Assembly (NCBI GenBank): GCA_024401635.1
Contig: JAKSKP010000014.1
Location: 1-35,511, forward strand
Direction: 5' to 3'
Source of the DNA: Bacteroidales bacterium
Lineage (GTDB): Bacteria > Bacteroidota > Bacteroidia > Bacteroidales > UBA932
Length of the DNA stretch: 35,511 nt
The notes below the pieces were generated by a model, which searched no databases, was not told the origin of the DNA, and saw only the letters and a program-made list of their open reading frames with translations. This document shows, piece after piece, positions 20,728-28,871 of this stretch. Every line of letters starts with the position of its first letter. Position 1 is the stretch's first letter. Both the position numbers and the translations under genes were made by a program.

Positions 20728-22409
20728 TCTTTCATAATATAATCGGTACTTCCGTCCTGCCAGTATATTTCAGCCCTGACAGTCCCGTTGCCCGAGGGGA
20801 TGAATGACTTGGGATCGGTTATGGGCTCACCGTTGAAATACCATTTCACTTCCTTTGCGTCCACGTCGTTGCTTACCTGCATCTCCAGCGTCTTGCCGTC
20901 ATCCAGCACCAGGATATAGAGCATATCGGTGTCTTCAGGCGGATTGACGGGAGTCGGAGGTATGGGGCTGTTCTCGTCCTTCACCACGAAGGTCACCGTA
21001 CCGTCCTTGAAGGATATTTCGTTGACAGACAGGGGGGATGCGGATCCGTCCCAGTAGGAAAGTTTGATGTCGGACTTCCCGCCCAGAGCGGTAGCTCCCG
21101 GTTGGGGGAAGAATATGCCGGAGATGTCGGCCTTGGATGTGGCGGAAGGGGAGTTGTCGTCCCTGCCGTCGGCTTCTATCAGGTCTGCGCACTGATGGTC
21201 AGGTCTGCAGTTCACCTGGTTGTACGGTATCCACCTCTTGTCCGAAGTAAGCGGCTTGTTCAAGGTTTCGGACATGGTGCTGTAGTCGGGGCTCTTGTCA
21301 ATGTGATATACCAGAAGGCCTTTGCCGCCTATGAATTCGTCCCATCCGGCATCGTTCCTGCACTCGAAGAGATAGTACTCGTCCTTGTTCAGGGGATTCG
21401 TGATCTTGTAGCTCTTTGCCCCCTCGCTGCCTATGGGAAGCAGTGAATACCTGCCTGCCTTCATTTCCTCAGGTACAAGTTTGCCTACGGTCTCGAGGTC
21501 TATGGCATTGAAGTTGGGCGGGGTTACACCGTTGTCGTTATAGTTGCCGTTGTCCATAAGACCCGTCCTGCCCCATAAGCCGGCAGCCAGGCCGCCGCTT
21601 TTCTCATAGTCGGTGTCATACAGGTCGGAGAGCCCGAATATGTGCGAGTGCTCGTGGCAGAAAGTGCCTATAGGGGCAATCACGTCCTTGAAGTCACCCG
21701 TGGAGTCGTAGTTGCGGTAAAGCTCCGAGGAGCAGGCATAGCCGTTGATGTTCACTCCGTCCAGCGTGAGCACTTTTCCGTAGTCGCTTTCTTCCAGCGT
21801 CCACGAATGGGCCCACATGAAGTTGGAATTCTCCATCTCGCCGTTGGGCTTGAGTTTCTGCTGGGATTCGTCCTCGCCTGCGTAGAATACATAGATGTTG
21901 TCCACATAGCCGTCCCCGTCATCGTCGAACACGGAGAAATCCACCAGGGAGTCCGCCTTCTCACATACGTTGGCTATGAATTCTCCGGGATGCGTGTCCT
22001 TGCCTTCGGAATTGTTGGTGCCGTAATGGCTGCGGTTCTTGTCCGCCTTCACCGGTCCCACGACGGTAATGTCCAGCTGTATGCCAAGCTGATCCTTGAA
22101 ATACTGCCTGGCGCTTTTCTCCTGTTTTATGAGGACGTTCTTGAATTCATCTGCGCTGTGGGTGTATTTCACGTCGCTGTATTCCGCGAGTATTACCAGG
22201 GCGTGCAGATCGCCTTCCAGCGCCTTGGTAGGCGTGGAGGGATGCCACAGAAAACGACGCTCCACCGGATACGGATTGTGCGACCTGTGGGCGAACTGCC
22301 CCATCACGGACTGCGCGAAAACGTCACCCTGGGACAAAAACAGGGCGCAAACTGCAAAAAATTCAATTTTTTTTGCAATTACGTGCAACAATCCGCTATT
22401 CGGCCGCAT
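20709..22409 (-). CDS. Secreted M6-family (immune inhibitor A-like) metalloprotease
   Basis: 566 residues from ATG 22409. A signal peptide (IEFFAVCALFLSQGDVFAQ, about 15-33) leads to the M6 domain: LHALVILAEYSDVKY (68-82), an acidic calcium-type loop FDDDGDGYVDN (161-171), a WAHSW motif, and the zinc site H252-E-H-S-H256 followed by GLSDLYD, as in metzincin-type M6 enzymes. A strand-rich region (about 330-480) and a C-terminal ~85 residues (LYILVLDDGKTLEMQVSN...) look like accessory beta domains after a PIPPTPVNPPE linker. It would cleave proteins outside the cell. Its 3' end overlaps the lipoprotein gene. Confidence 0.88.
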   Translation of the reverse strand: MRPNSGLLHVIAKKIEFFAVCALFLSQGDVFAQSVMGQFAHRSHNPYPVERRFLWHPSTPTKALEGDLHALVILAEYSDVKYTHSADEFKNVLIKQEKSARQYFKDQLGIQLDITVVGPVKADKNRSHYGTNNSEGKDTHPGEFIANVCEKADSLVDFSVFDDDGDGYVDNIYVFYAGEDESQQKLKPNGEMENSNFMWAHSWTLEESDYGKVLTLDGVNINGYACSSELYRNYDSTGDFKDVIAPIGTFCHEHSHIFGLSDLYDTDYEKSGGLAAGLWGRTGLMDNGNYNDNGVTPPNFNAIDLETVGKLVPEEMKAGRYSLLPIGSEGAKSYKITNPLNKDEYYLFECRNDAGWDEFIGGKGLLVYHIDKSPDYSTMSETLNKPLTSDKRWIPYNQVNCRPDHQCADLIEADGRDDNSPSATSKADISGIFFPQPGATALGGKSDIKLSYWDGSASPLSVNEISFKDGTVTFVVKDENSPIPPTPVNPPEDTDMLYILVLDDGKTLEMQVSNDVDAKEVKWYFNGEPITDPKSFIPSGNGTVRAEIYWQDGSTDYIMKEWNGRN

Positions 22410-22440
22410 CTATATATCAGGTTTAGGTTTTAGTACACAA

Positions 22441-22468
22441 AGAAGCCGGTCTTTCGGGACCGGCTTCT
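22441..22468 (-). terminator. Rho-independent-type terminator after ppdK
   Basis: AGAAGCCGGTC and GACCGGCTTCT form a perfect 11-base-pair stem around the six-base loop TTTCGG. Read leftward, the hairpin follows the ppdK stop by 13 bases and is followed by TTTGTGT. It separates ppdK from the M6-type protease gene. Confidence 0.85.
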
Positions 22469-22481
22469 CCATTATTATATG

Positions 22482-25208
22482 TTACTTACCGGCCTTGATG
22501 GCAGCCTGCGCAGCAGCAAGGCGTGCGATAGGAACGCGGAAAGGACTGCAGGATACGTAGTTGAGACCGGTCTTGTAGCAGAATTCCACTGAAGCGGGGT
22601 CTCCTCCGTGCTCGCCGCAGATGCCGCATTTGAGCTCTGGACGGGTGCCACGGCCTGCGGTTACTGCGTATTCGACAAGTTTGCCGACAGCCTTGGTATC
22701 GATGGTCTGGAAAGGATCGTTGTCCAGAATCTTGTTGCCGAGGTAGTCGCCCATGAATGTTCCGACGTCATCGCGGCTGAAGCCGAAGGTCATCTGGGTG
22801 AGGTCGTTGGTTCCGAATGAGAAGAACTCAGCGGTCTTGGCCATACGGTCGGCGGTGAGGGCGGCGCGGGGAATCTCAATCATAGTACCGAACTTGAAGA
22901 AGTTGACCTTCTCGCCGGTATGTGCCTCAACCTCGTATTTGATCTTTTCGCAGATTGCTTTCTGGAACTTGAGCTCACGCTCGCTGATGGTAACGGGGAT
23001 CATTATCTCAGGTTTGGGGTTCAGACCCTCTTTCTGAAGCTCGATGGCGGCCGTGAATATGGCGCGGTACTGAGTCTCGGCAATCATAGGATAGGTTACG
23101 TGCAGACGGACTCCGCGGTGTCCCATCATAGGGTTGACCTCGTGGAGGCTCTCGCCGCGTTTCTCTATATCCTGCTCGCTGATGTGCAGCTCGTGGGCAA
23201 GTTCTTCGCGTTTAGCCTGCCCCTGGGGAACGAACTCATGCAAAGGAGGATCGAGAAGACGGAAGGTAACGGGCTTGCCGTCCATAACCTTCATGGTGCC
23301 CTTTACGGCGGCCTTGATGTAAGGCTCAAGTTCGTTGAGGGCGCCCTGACGCTCCTTGTCGGTGGTTGACATTATCATCTTGCGGAGTTTGGCGAGGGGA
23401 GTCTCGCTGTTGCGTCCGTAGAACATATGCTCGATGCGGAACAGGCCTATGCCCTCAGCGCCGAATGAGGCTGCGCGTGCGGCATCCTCGGGTGTGTCGG
23501 CGTTGGTGCGTACGCCCATTGTGCGGTATTTGTCCACAATGTTCATGAATTTGATGAACAGGGGATTCTCGCTGGCGTCCATAGTCTCGATGGCGACTCC
23601 GTAAACGGCACCTTTGGAACCGTTGAGAGAAACGCTGTCGCCTTCCTTGAGGGTCACGCCTGAGCCTGTGAAGGTCACGGTCTTGGCATCGAAGTCAATC
23701 TTGAGGGTGTCGCAACCCACGATGCAGCATTTGCCCCATCCGCGGGCCACGAGGGCTGCGTGTGAGGTCATACCTCCGCGCTGGGTAAGGATACCGGCGG
23801 CGGCGCGCATACCTTCGACATCTTCGGGAGAGGTCTCCTCACGTACGAGAATGACCTTCTTGCCTGCGGCTGCAGCGGCCATTGCGGCCTCTGAAGTGAA
23901 TACGATTGTACCTACGGCTCCACCGGGAGATGCGGGAAGACCGTTGCCGATGACCTTGGCTTTCTTTTCGGAAGCGGGGTCGAGGATAGGGTGGAGAATC
24001 TCGTCGAGCTGCTTGGGAGCGACGCGCATGACAGCCGTCTTCTCGTCGATCATCTTCTCATCCAGCATATCCATAGCCATCTGGAGGGCAGCAAGACCTG
24101 TACGCTTGCCTATGCGGCACTGGAGCATCCAGAGTTTGCCTTCCTGAATGGTGAACTCGATGTCCTGCATATCGTGGAAGTGCTCCTCGAGATGCTTGCG
24201 TATTCCGTCAATCTCCTTGTAAACCTCGGGCATTGCGTCTTCGAGGGATGCAAGGTGTTTGTTGTGGTCGTTCTTTGTGGCGTTGTTGAGGGGGTTAGGG
24301 GTGCGGATACCTGCAACCACGTCCTCGCCCTGGGCATTGATGAGCCATTCGCCGTAGAACTTGTTGTCACCTGTAGCGGGGTTGCGGCTGAATGCAACAC
24401 CTGTCGCTGAAGTCTCGCCCATGTTTCCGAACACCATTGACTGGACGTTGACTGCAGTGCCCCAATCATCGGGAATACCCTCGATCTTGCGGTAAGCGAT
24501 GGCGCGTTTGCCGTTCCAGGACTTGAACACGCCGCCGATTGAACCCCAGAGCTGAGCCTGTGCGTCGTCAGGGAACTCAACGCCGAGAACGGCTTTGATG
24601 CGTGCCTTGAACTGCTCTGCGAGGTCTTTCAGCTCCTCTGCGGTGATGTCGGTATCGGAAGCATAGCCTTTCTTCTCCTTGAGCTCTTCCATCATACGGT
24701 CGAGCTGCTGGCGAATGCCCTGTCCGTCGGCGGGTTCGATGCCTTCGGCTTTCTCCATAACGACGTCTGAGTACATCATTATGAGACGGCGGTATGCGTC
24801 ATATACGAAACGGGGATTGCCGGTTTTCTTGATAAGACCGGGAATCGTGGCTGAGCAGAGACCGATGTTGAGGATGGTGTCCATCATACCGGGCATTGAA
24901 CTGCGCGCACCGCTGCGGCAGGATACCAGAAGGGGATCTTCCGTATCGCCGAATTTCTTGCCCATAATGGCCTCAGTGGCCTTCAGAGCCTCTGCAACGT
25001 CCTGACGAAGTTCGCTTGAATAACCTCCGCCGAGTTCGTAATATTCGGTGCAGCATTCAGTTGTAATCGTAAAACCGGCAGGTACGGGGATACCGAGCCT
25101 GCACATCTCAGCCAGGTTGGCACCCTTGCCACCCAGCAGTTCTCTCATCTTTCCATCGCCTTCGGCATTCTTGCCGCCGAAGCGATAAACACGTTTCTTT
25201 GTTGACAT
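22482..25208 (-). CDS. ppdK: Pyruvate, phosphate dikinase
   Basis: 908 residues, full length for bacterial PPDK. The N-terminal ATP-grasp domain has GGKGANLAEM (26-35) and SCRSGARSSMPGMMDTILN (96-114). The central swivelling domain has the phospho-carrier histidine H483 in GGMTSHAALVARG. The C-terminal TIM barrel carries GAEGIGLFRIEHMF, FGTNDLTQMTFGFSRDD and the CGICGEHGGDP cysteine motif. It interconverts pyruvate + ATP + Pi with phosphoenolpyruvate + AMP + PPi, a common step in anaerobic Bacteroidota. The gene has its own promoter upstream and a strong hairpin terminator downstream, so it is a single-gene unit. Confidence 0.98.
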   Translation of the reverse strand: MSTKKRVYRFGGKNAEGDGKMRELLGGKGANLAEMCRLGIPVPAGFTITTECCTEYYELGGGYSSELRQDVAEALKATEAIMGKKFGDTEDPLLVSCRSGARSSMPGMMDTILNIGLCSATIPGLIKKTGNPRFVYDAYRRLIMMYSDVVMEKAEGIEPADGQGIRQQLDRMMEELKEKKGYASDTDITAEELKDLAEQFKARIKAVLGVEFPDDAQAQLWGSIGGVFKSWNGKRAIAYRKIEGIPDDWGTAVNVQSMVFGNMGETSATGVAFSRNPATGDNKFYGEWLINAQGEDVVAGIRTPNPLNNATKNDHNKHLASLEDAMPEVYKEIDGIRKHLEEHFHDMQDIEFTIQEGKLWMLQCRIGKRTGLAALQMAMDMLDEKMIDEKTAVMRVAPKQLDEILHPILDPASEKKAKVIGNGLPASPGGAVGTIVFTSEAAMAAAAAGKKVILVREETSPEDVEGMRAAAGILTQRGGMTSHAALVARGWGKCCIVGCDTLKIDFDAKTVTFTGSGVTLKEGDSVSLNGSKGAVYGVAIETMDASENPLFIKFMNIVDKYRTMGVRTNADTPEDAARAASFGAEGIGLFRIEHMFYGRNSETPLAKLRKMIMSTTDKERQGALNELEPYIKAAVKGTMKVMDGKPVTFRLLDPPLHEFVPQGQAKREELAHELHISEQDIEKRGESLHEVNPMMGHRGVRLHVTYPMIAETQYRAIFTAAIELQKEGLNPKPEIMIPVTISERELKFQKAICEKIKYEVEAHTGEKVNFFKFGTMIEIPRAALTADRMAKTAEFFSFGTNDLTQMTFGFSRDDVGTFMGDYLGNKILDNDPFQTIDTKAVGKLVEYAVTAGRGTRPELKCGICGEHGGDPASVEFCYKTGLNYVSCSPFRVPIARLAAAQAAIKAGK

Positions 25209-25266
25209 AAAATATTGTTAGTTAATTAGTTATCGAGCAAAAGCCTCCACCTGCGCGTAAAGCGCT

Positions 25267-25299
25267 GCAAAGTTAGTGATTTTTTTACAATTTGACAAC
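25267..25299 (-). promoter_or_regulatory. ppdK promoter (Bacteroidota type)
   Basis: On the minus strand GTTG (25299-25296) is followed after 20 bases by TAACTTTGC (25275-25267), a full match to TAnnTTTG with a near -33 box. The start would lie about 55 bases before the ppdK ATG. The -33 box lies inside the last codons of the glycoside hydrolase gene. Confidence 0.8.
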
Positions 25300-26901
25300 G
25301 GTCCTTTTCCCCGGCATAATGTGTACCCTGCCTGAACTTTCGCCATCCCCCCAGTTGACAACCAGGTCGAATTCGACGTTGGAACTCACGGTGACCCTGG
25401 GCTTCTGGGAGGCGTTCCTGCGCTCGGCAGCCTGCAGCGAAATACGCCCGTCCGTGCCGAACGGCAGTCGCTCTATCCCGTGTTCTTCGGTCAGGTTCAT
25501 TTCCCAGGTGACCAGTTTTTCCGCGCAGTCAGAGTGTATGCCCAGAATGAATTCGATGAATTCGGAAATGGGAGCGAGACCGCCCCATCCTACGAAGTCC
25601 TTTCTGGCCATGAAGCCGGGCTCCGCGCTCTCGGGCGCGCAGTATTCCCAGAAGGTGCCCGTGTTCCTGTAGATCTCCAGTATGTTGGCGTAATCGTTGG
25701 CGGCAATACTGCGGGCCAGGTCCTTGTATCCCTGACGGTAGAGGCCGTCCATGACCATATAGTTCACGCCTGGCCATACGCCTCCCTGCCAGTAGCGTCC
25801 GTTGTCCTTATACTTGGGATGGTCTGCTGCGAGTGAGGGAATCATATGGGTGCGTGCGAACTGGGTGCTGTCGTTCAGATGCGCCACCATACGGTCCATG
25901 CGGTCCTTGTCAAGGATGTCGGTGTGAAGGACCCAGAATGCGTGTATGCCCTTTGCATCGCACAAGCTTCCGTCCGCGCGGCGGTCATAGAGGAATCCGG
26001 TCTTCTCGTCCCACATCTTCTCGTTGACGTATTTCCTGATGAATTTCATCTCGTCCTCAAAGTCCTCGATTTCCTGCCAGCGTTCAATGTAGAACCCCAT
26101 TTCAAGCAGCAGGCGGTCCACCATATACTGCTGGAGCATTGTGTCCAGCCAGGTCATATGCCCGTGGCTGTATATTGGGTTGTACTCCTCCCCGACACGC
26201 GGCATGTTGTCCATCCCCGAACCCCAGCCGCTAGACCAGTACGAGCCGTCGGGCCAGGTGTGGTTGAGACGCAGCCACCTGTTATATGCGCACAGGGCAG
26301 AGAATACCCTGAACAGACGGTCCGTGTCCCCATACTGGCGGAAGAACTTCATCTCCGCCATAGGCAGCAGGTTGGGACCTGTGCTGACCGGGTCGAAGCG
26401 CTCGAAGCAGTCCGAACCGTCCGAATGGATCTCCCGGCATATGAACCCGTCGGGGTGCTGGTGGGAGTAGAAATTGTCCATCGAATTGACGAAGGGGAAC
26501 ACCTGGTTGCCGTAGTGCGCGAACATCATCATGAATGCCATATCCCACATGAAAATGTTCCCGTTGTACGCAATGTCCAGATAGGGTGATACGAAGCCTG
26601 ATTCTTCCTCCGGCTGGCGTATGTTGCCCCAGGCAATCTCCCAGGCTTTCCAGTACATCTCGATTTCCTTGGAGTGCCCCTGCCACAGGGGAGACGGCAG
26701 GGCGGCCCTGGCTGAGTTGAAGCTTACCGGTTCCTGCCTGCAAGGCTTCATCGTTCGGAAACCGTTCTCCGTCACCAGAGCTTCCTTGCTGTATGTGTTC
26801 TTGAAGGGAAGCCTGTATTTCCCGGAAGGTCCGCCGGCCTGCTGGGCATATGCGCTGCAGCAGGAAAGGGCGAGGATTGTTATGAGAATCGTCTTTCGCA
26901 T
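25285..26901 (-). CDS. Secreted glycoside hydrolase, GH63/MGH1-like (six-hairpin)
   Basis: 538 residues from ATG 26901 (MRKTILITILALSCCSAYAQ, a signal peptide with probable cleavage after AYA). The longer frame would run through the upstream gene. The (alpha/alpha)6 pattern of GH63 and mannosylglycerate-hydrolase-like enzymes is seen: WDMAFMMMFAHYGNQ, SSGWGSGMDNMPR (near 220-230, with the probable acid Asp), GRYWQGGVWPGVNYMVMDGL, and TFWEYCAPES (near 416-425, with the probable base Glu). The glycan substrate cannot be read. The start overlaps the upstream esterase stop (TAATG), so both are made from one transcript. Confidence 0.85.
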   Translation of the reverse strand: MRKTILITILALSCCSAYAQQAGGPSGKYRLPFKNTYSKEALVTENGFRTMKPCRQEPVSFNSARAALPSPLWQGHSKEIEMYWKAWEIAWGNIRQPEEESGFVSPYLDIAYNGNIFMWDMAFMMMFAHYGNQVFPFVNSMDNFYSHQHPDGFICREIHSDGSDCFERFDPVSTGPNLLPMAEMKFFRQYGDTDRLFRVFSALCAYNRWLRLNHTWPDGSYWSSGWGSGMDNMPRVGEEYNPIYSHGHMTWLDTMLQQYMVDRLLLEMGFYIERWQEIEDFEDEMKFIRKYVNEKMWDEKTGFLYDRRADGSLCDAKGIHAFWVLHTDILDKDRMDRMVAHLNDSTQFARTHMIPSLAADHPKYKDNGRYWQGGVWPGVNYMVMDGLYRQGYKDLARSIAANDYANILEIYRNTGTFWEYCAPESAEPGFMARKDFVGWGGLAPISEFIEFILGIHSDCAEKLVTWEMNLTEEHGIERLPFGTDGRISLQAAERRNASQKPRVTVSSNVEFDLVVNWGDGESSGRVHIMPGKRTVVKL

Positions 26902-27725
26902 TATCTGCCTGTTTGTTTCTTCTTGGATGCGGGGGAGCCGGCCATCCGGCCGGACAGGAAGCGGCGGCACAGTTCGGGCTGGTCCGTGTTCAGGTAATCT
27001 ATGCCCAGGCTTATCCAGGCGGACCAGGTCGTGACGTTGTCGGGGCAGCCCCAGAAGCGTATGGGCTTGCCCATTGAGTGGGCCTTGCTTACGGCCTCCC
27101 TTATCGCCTTGAAATCCTTGCGGCTCATAGGCCCCTCGCCCTTCCAGTGACTGTAGTTGTCGAAGCATTCGCTGATTATGGCCACTCTTTCCAGCTGTTG
27201 CGGGGTATATTTCTTTTCGAGCAGTCCGTCAAAGGTGATGAAGGACGGGTATCTGTCCCAGTCGGCGGGCTCCGGCAGGTTCCCGGTCATCACTATGCGG
27301 CAGGCCTTGGGGTTCACTGCGGGGTCGAAGACTTCCGGATATCTGCTCAATTTCCTGACCAGGGCCTTGAGGAACTCGTCCGGATCATCCGACTTTATTT
27401 CCACCAGCAGCTGCAGCGGCCTTTCGGGATCGTCGGCCCAGGCGTGCCCTCCGTTGTTCCTGTACAGCTCGAGCACAGGTTCCAGGTATTTGTTGTCGAA
27501 ATTGACGTCAGGAGTCGTTTCTTCCAACTCGTGGCCGACATAGAAATCGTCCGAACCTACATAGTACATATCGCATTCTATCGAGGTGATTTTCTGTGCG
27601 TATGCCTGATGGAAGGGGACGTCGCGCTTGTAGTCGTTGTGCGAGTGTACGGTCACCGGATCCTTTGCCGATGCCGCAATGGATGCGCAGACGAGCGCTG
27701 CAAGGACTTGGATGGCTTTTTTCAT
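26901..27725 (-). CDS. Secreted PI-PLC/GDPD-like phosphodiesterase
   Basis: 274 residues. A signal peptide (MKKAIQVLAALVCASIAASA) is followed by VTVHSHNDYKRDVPFHQAYA (24-43), then SIECDMYYV (48-56) and FYVGHE (61-66), then LQLLVEIKSDDP. The order H, ExD, H, E is the metal and acid/base layout of the TIM-barrel phosphodiesterase superfamily (GDPD/PI-PLC). The HSHNDY start replaces the usual HRG motif, marking a Bacteroidota subgroup whose substrate is not known to me. The C-terminus (GIDYLNTDQPELCRRFL) is the typical final barrel strand and helix. It lies between the PurL-like and glycoside hydrolase genes. Confidence 0.85.
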   Translation of the reverse strand: MKKAIQVLAALVCASIAASAKDPVTVHSHNDYKRDVPFHQAYAQKITSIECDMYYVGSDDFYVGHELEETTPDVNFDNKYLEPVLELYRNNGGHAWADDPERPLQLLVEIKSDDPDEFLKALVRKLSRYPEVFDPAVNPKACRIVMTGNLPEPADWDRYPSFITFDGLLEKKYTPQQLERVAIISECFDNYSHWKGEGPMSRKDFKAIREAVSKAHSMGKPIRFWGCPDNVTTWSAWISLGIDYLNTDQPELCRRFLSGRMAGSPASKKKQTGR

Positions 27726-27749
27726 ATTCCGTTTTTCCGATATGTGTCT

Positions 27750-28811
27750 TTATGAATTTTTCAGCAATGAATCCAGTATGCCAGCGACGCCGCTGCGGTT
27801 TCCGCTGGTGACTTTCACGCAGCGCGAATCCCTGTCGGGGTGTCCCAGCGGATAGTAGGCTATCTCCTGCAGCAGGAACTGGGAGTCTATGTAATCGTAG
27901 TCCTCGTCGCGTATCTGGGCGATTATGCCCGGCGTCTCGGAGAAAAGCAGCTTGACGATGTCGTTCTCGCCCGTGGCTGCCATAAGGTTGCCCGCATCCA
28001 ATGTGAATCCGTTGCGGCCCCGGAATTTCTCAGCCGCCGTGATGAGTCCTCCGTAGCCGACGGGTATGCCTGCAGTGATTACGCCATCTTCCACCAGTTC
28101 CCGGACAACTTCATAGCAGTCAATGAAATAGTCGGGGTCCTGGCTGTCTGTCTCAGCTCCTGTTCCGTTGCCTATGACGGTGGAGAGGGCCGAGCCTCCG
28201 AGGCTCCTTGGGGAGTTGTCGAAAGGTATGTAGACCAGCCAGTCGGCGGCATTGCCGCTGATGGTGTCGGGACATTTGCGCCTGAGACTTATCCTGTTTC
28301 TCAGTTCAAGCTCCAGCAGGCAGTCGCGATGGTTGGATTCCACGAAATACCGGTCCAGCTTCACTCCGAGGTCGAACAGGTAGCGTCCTGCAGTGACCGT
28401 GCTGTCGTAGAAGGCGGCCAGATTGCCGGCCGGCTCGTTGTTCCAGTCCCATCTGGCGATGAGAAGTATGTCCTGAAGCGTGAAGTGGCCTTCGCGGAAG
28501 ATGCAGTCCAGAAGGGCGGCGCTTATGGCGTTGCGCGTCCAGGTGACGGGATAGTCCGTGTTCACCCTGCGGCTGTTCCTGGACGAACGCAGTATGGCCT
28601 GGACATAAGCGTCGATCTTCTCCGGGTCATATTCGCAGGAAATGGGTTTCCTGTCCAGATATTCGTCCACTATGTCTTCGAAGGGCCCTTCCGGCACATC
28701 CACGGTGCCGTTGCCGTCAAGGCAGTCATACAGGGCGCTGAACGGGGTCTCGTCCATCTGGACTCCGTCGAGAATGTATTGGGAAAAAAGAGGTGAGATG
28801 GTATCTTTCAT
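27750..28811 (-). CDS. PurL-derived (AIR-synthase-related) protein lacking the catalytic motif
   Basis: 353 residues from ATG 28811; the frame extends two codons to a TTG. The C-terminal half matches the second PurM-like half of FGAM synthase (PurL): DWLVYIPFDNSPRSLGGSAL (190-209), DPDYFIDCYEVVRELVEDGV (225-244), and DIVKLLFSETPGIIAQI (284-300). The invariant HDxSDGG of PurL is replaced by GIPVGYGG (248-255), so normal FGAM synthase activity is unlikely. The N-terminal ~110 residues lack the ATP-binding and glutaminase parts. It is about a quarter of the usual PurL length, and may be a regulatory or repurposed relative. It is the first gene of a leftward operon with two secreted enzymes. Confidence 0.65.
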   Translation of the reverse strand: MKDTISPLFSQYILDGVQMDETPFSALYDCLDGNGTVDVPEGPFEDIVDEYLDRKPISCEYDPEKIDAYVQAILRSSRNSRRVNTDYPVTWTRNAISAALLDCIFREGHFTLQDILLIARWDWNNEPAGNLAAFYDSTVTAGRYLFDLGVKLDRYFVESNHRDCLLELELRNRISLRRKCPDTISGNAADWLVYIPFDNSPRSLGGSALSTVIGNGTGAETDSQDPDYFIDCYEVVRELVEDGVITAGIPVGYGGLITAAEKFRGRNGFTLDAGNLMAATGENDIVKLLFSETPGIIAQIRDEDYDYIDSQFLLQEIAYYPLGHPDRDSRCVKVTSGNRSGVAGILDSLLKNS

Positions 28812-28843
28812 CTGCAATACGCTGATTTATCTTCAAAAATAAG

Positions 28844-28851
28844 TATTTTTG
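28844..28851 (+). promoter_or_regulatory. Candidate folC promoter -7 box
   Basis: TATTTTTG matches TAnnTTTG exactly and lies 20 bases before the folC ATG at 28872. No clear -33 TTTG is seen at the expected distance. The box argues against the GTG at 28851 as a start, because that codon would fall at the promoter. Confidence 0.55.
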
Positions 28852-28871
28852 TGGATAAATGCTGCAATAAT

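Noticed and set aside
25846..26589. Long open frame on the + strand (about 247 codons)
   Set aside because: It lies fully antisense to the glycoside hydrolase gene, whose product has a signal peptide and clear motifs; the + strand product has no domain and is a high-GC shadow. The same applies to frames at 27840-28796, 14398-15330 (+) and 31779-33650 (-).
26902..27168. N-terminal extension of the glycoside hydrolase frame
   Set aside because: The extension is antiphase to the phosphodiesterase gene, and a perfect signal peptide begins at the ATG at 26901.
28851..28871. GTG start for folC, adding seven residues
   Set aside because: The GTG overlaps the TATTTTTG promoter box, so it would lie at or before the transcript start; ATG 28872 gives the usual N-terminus.
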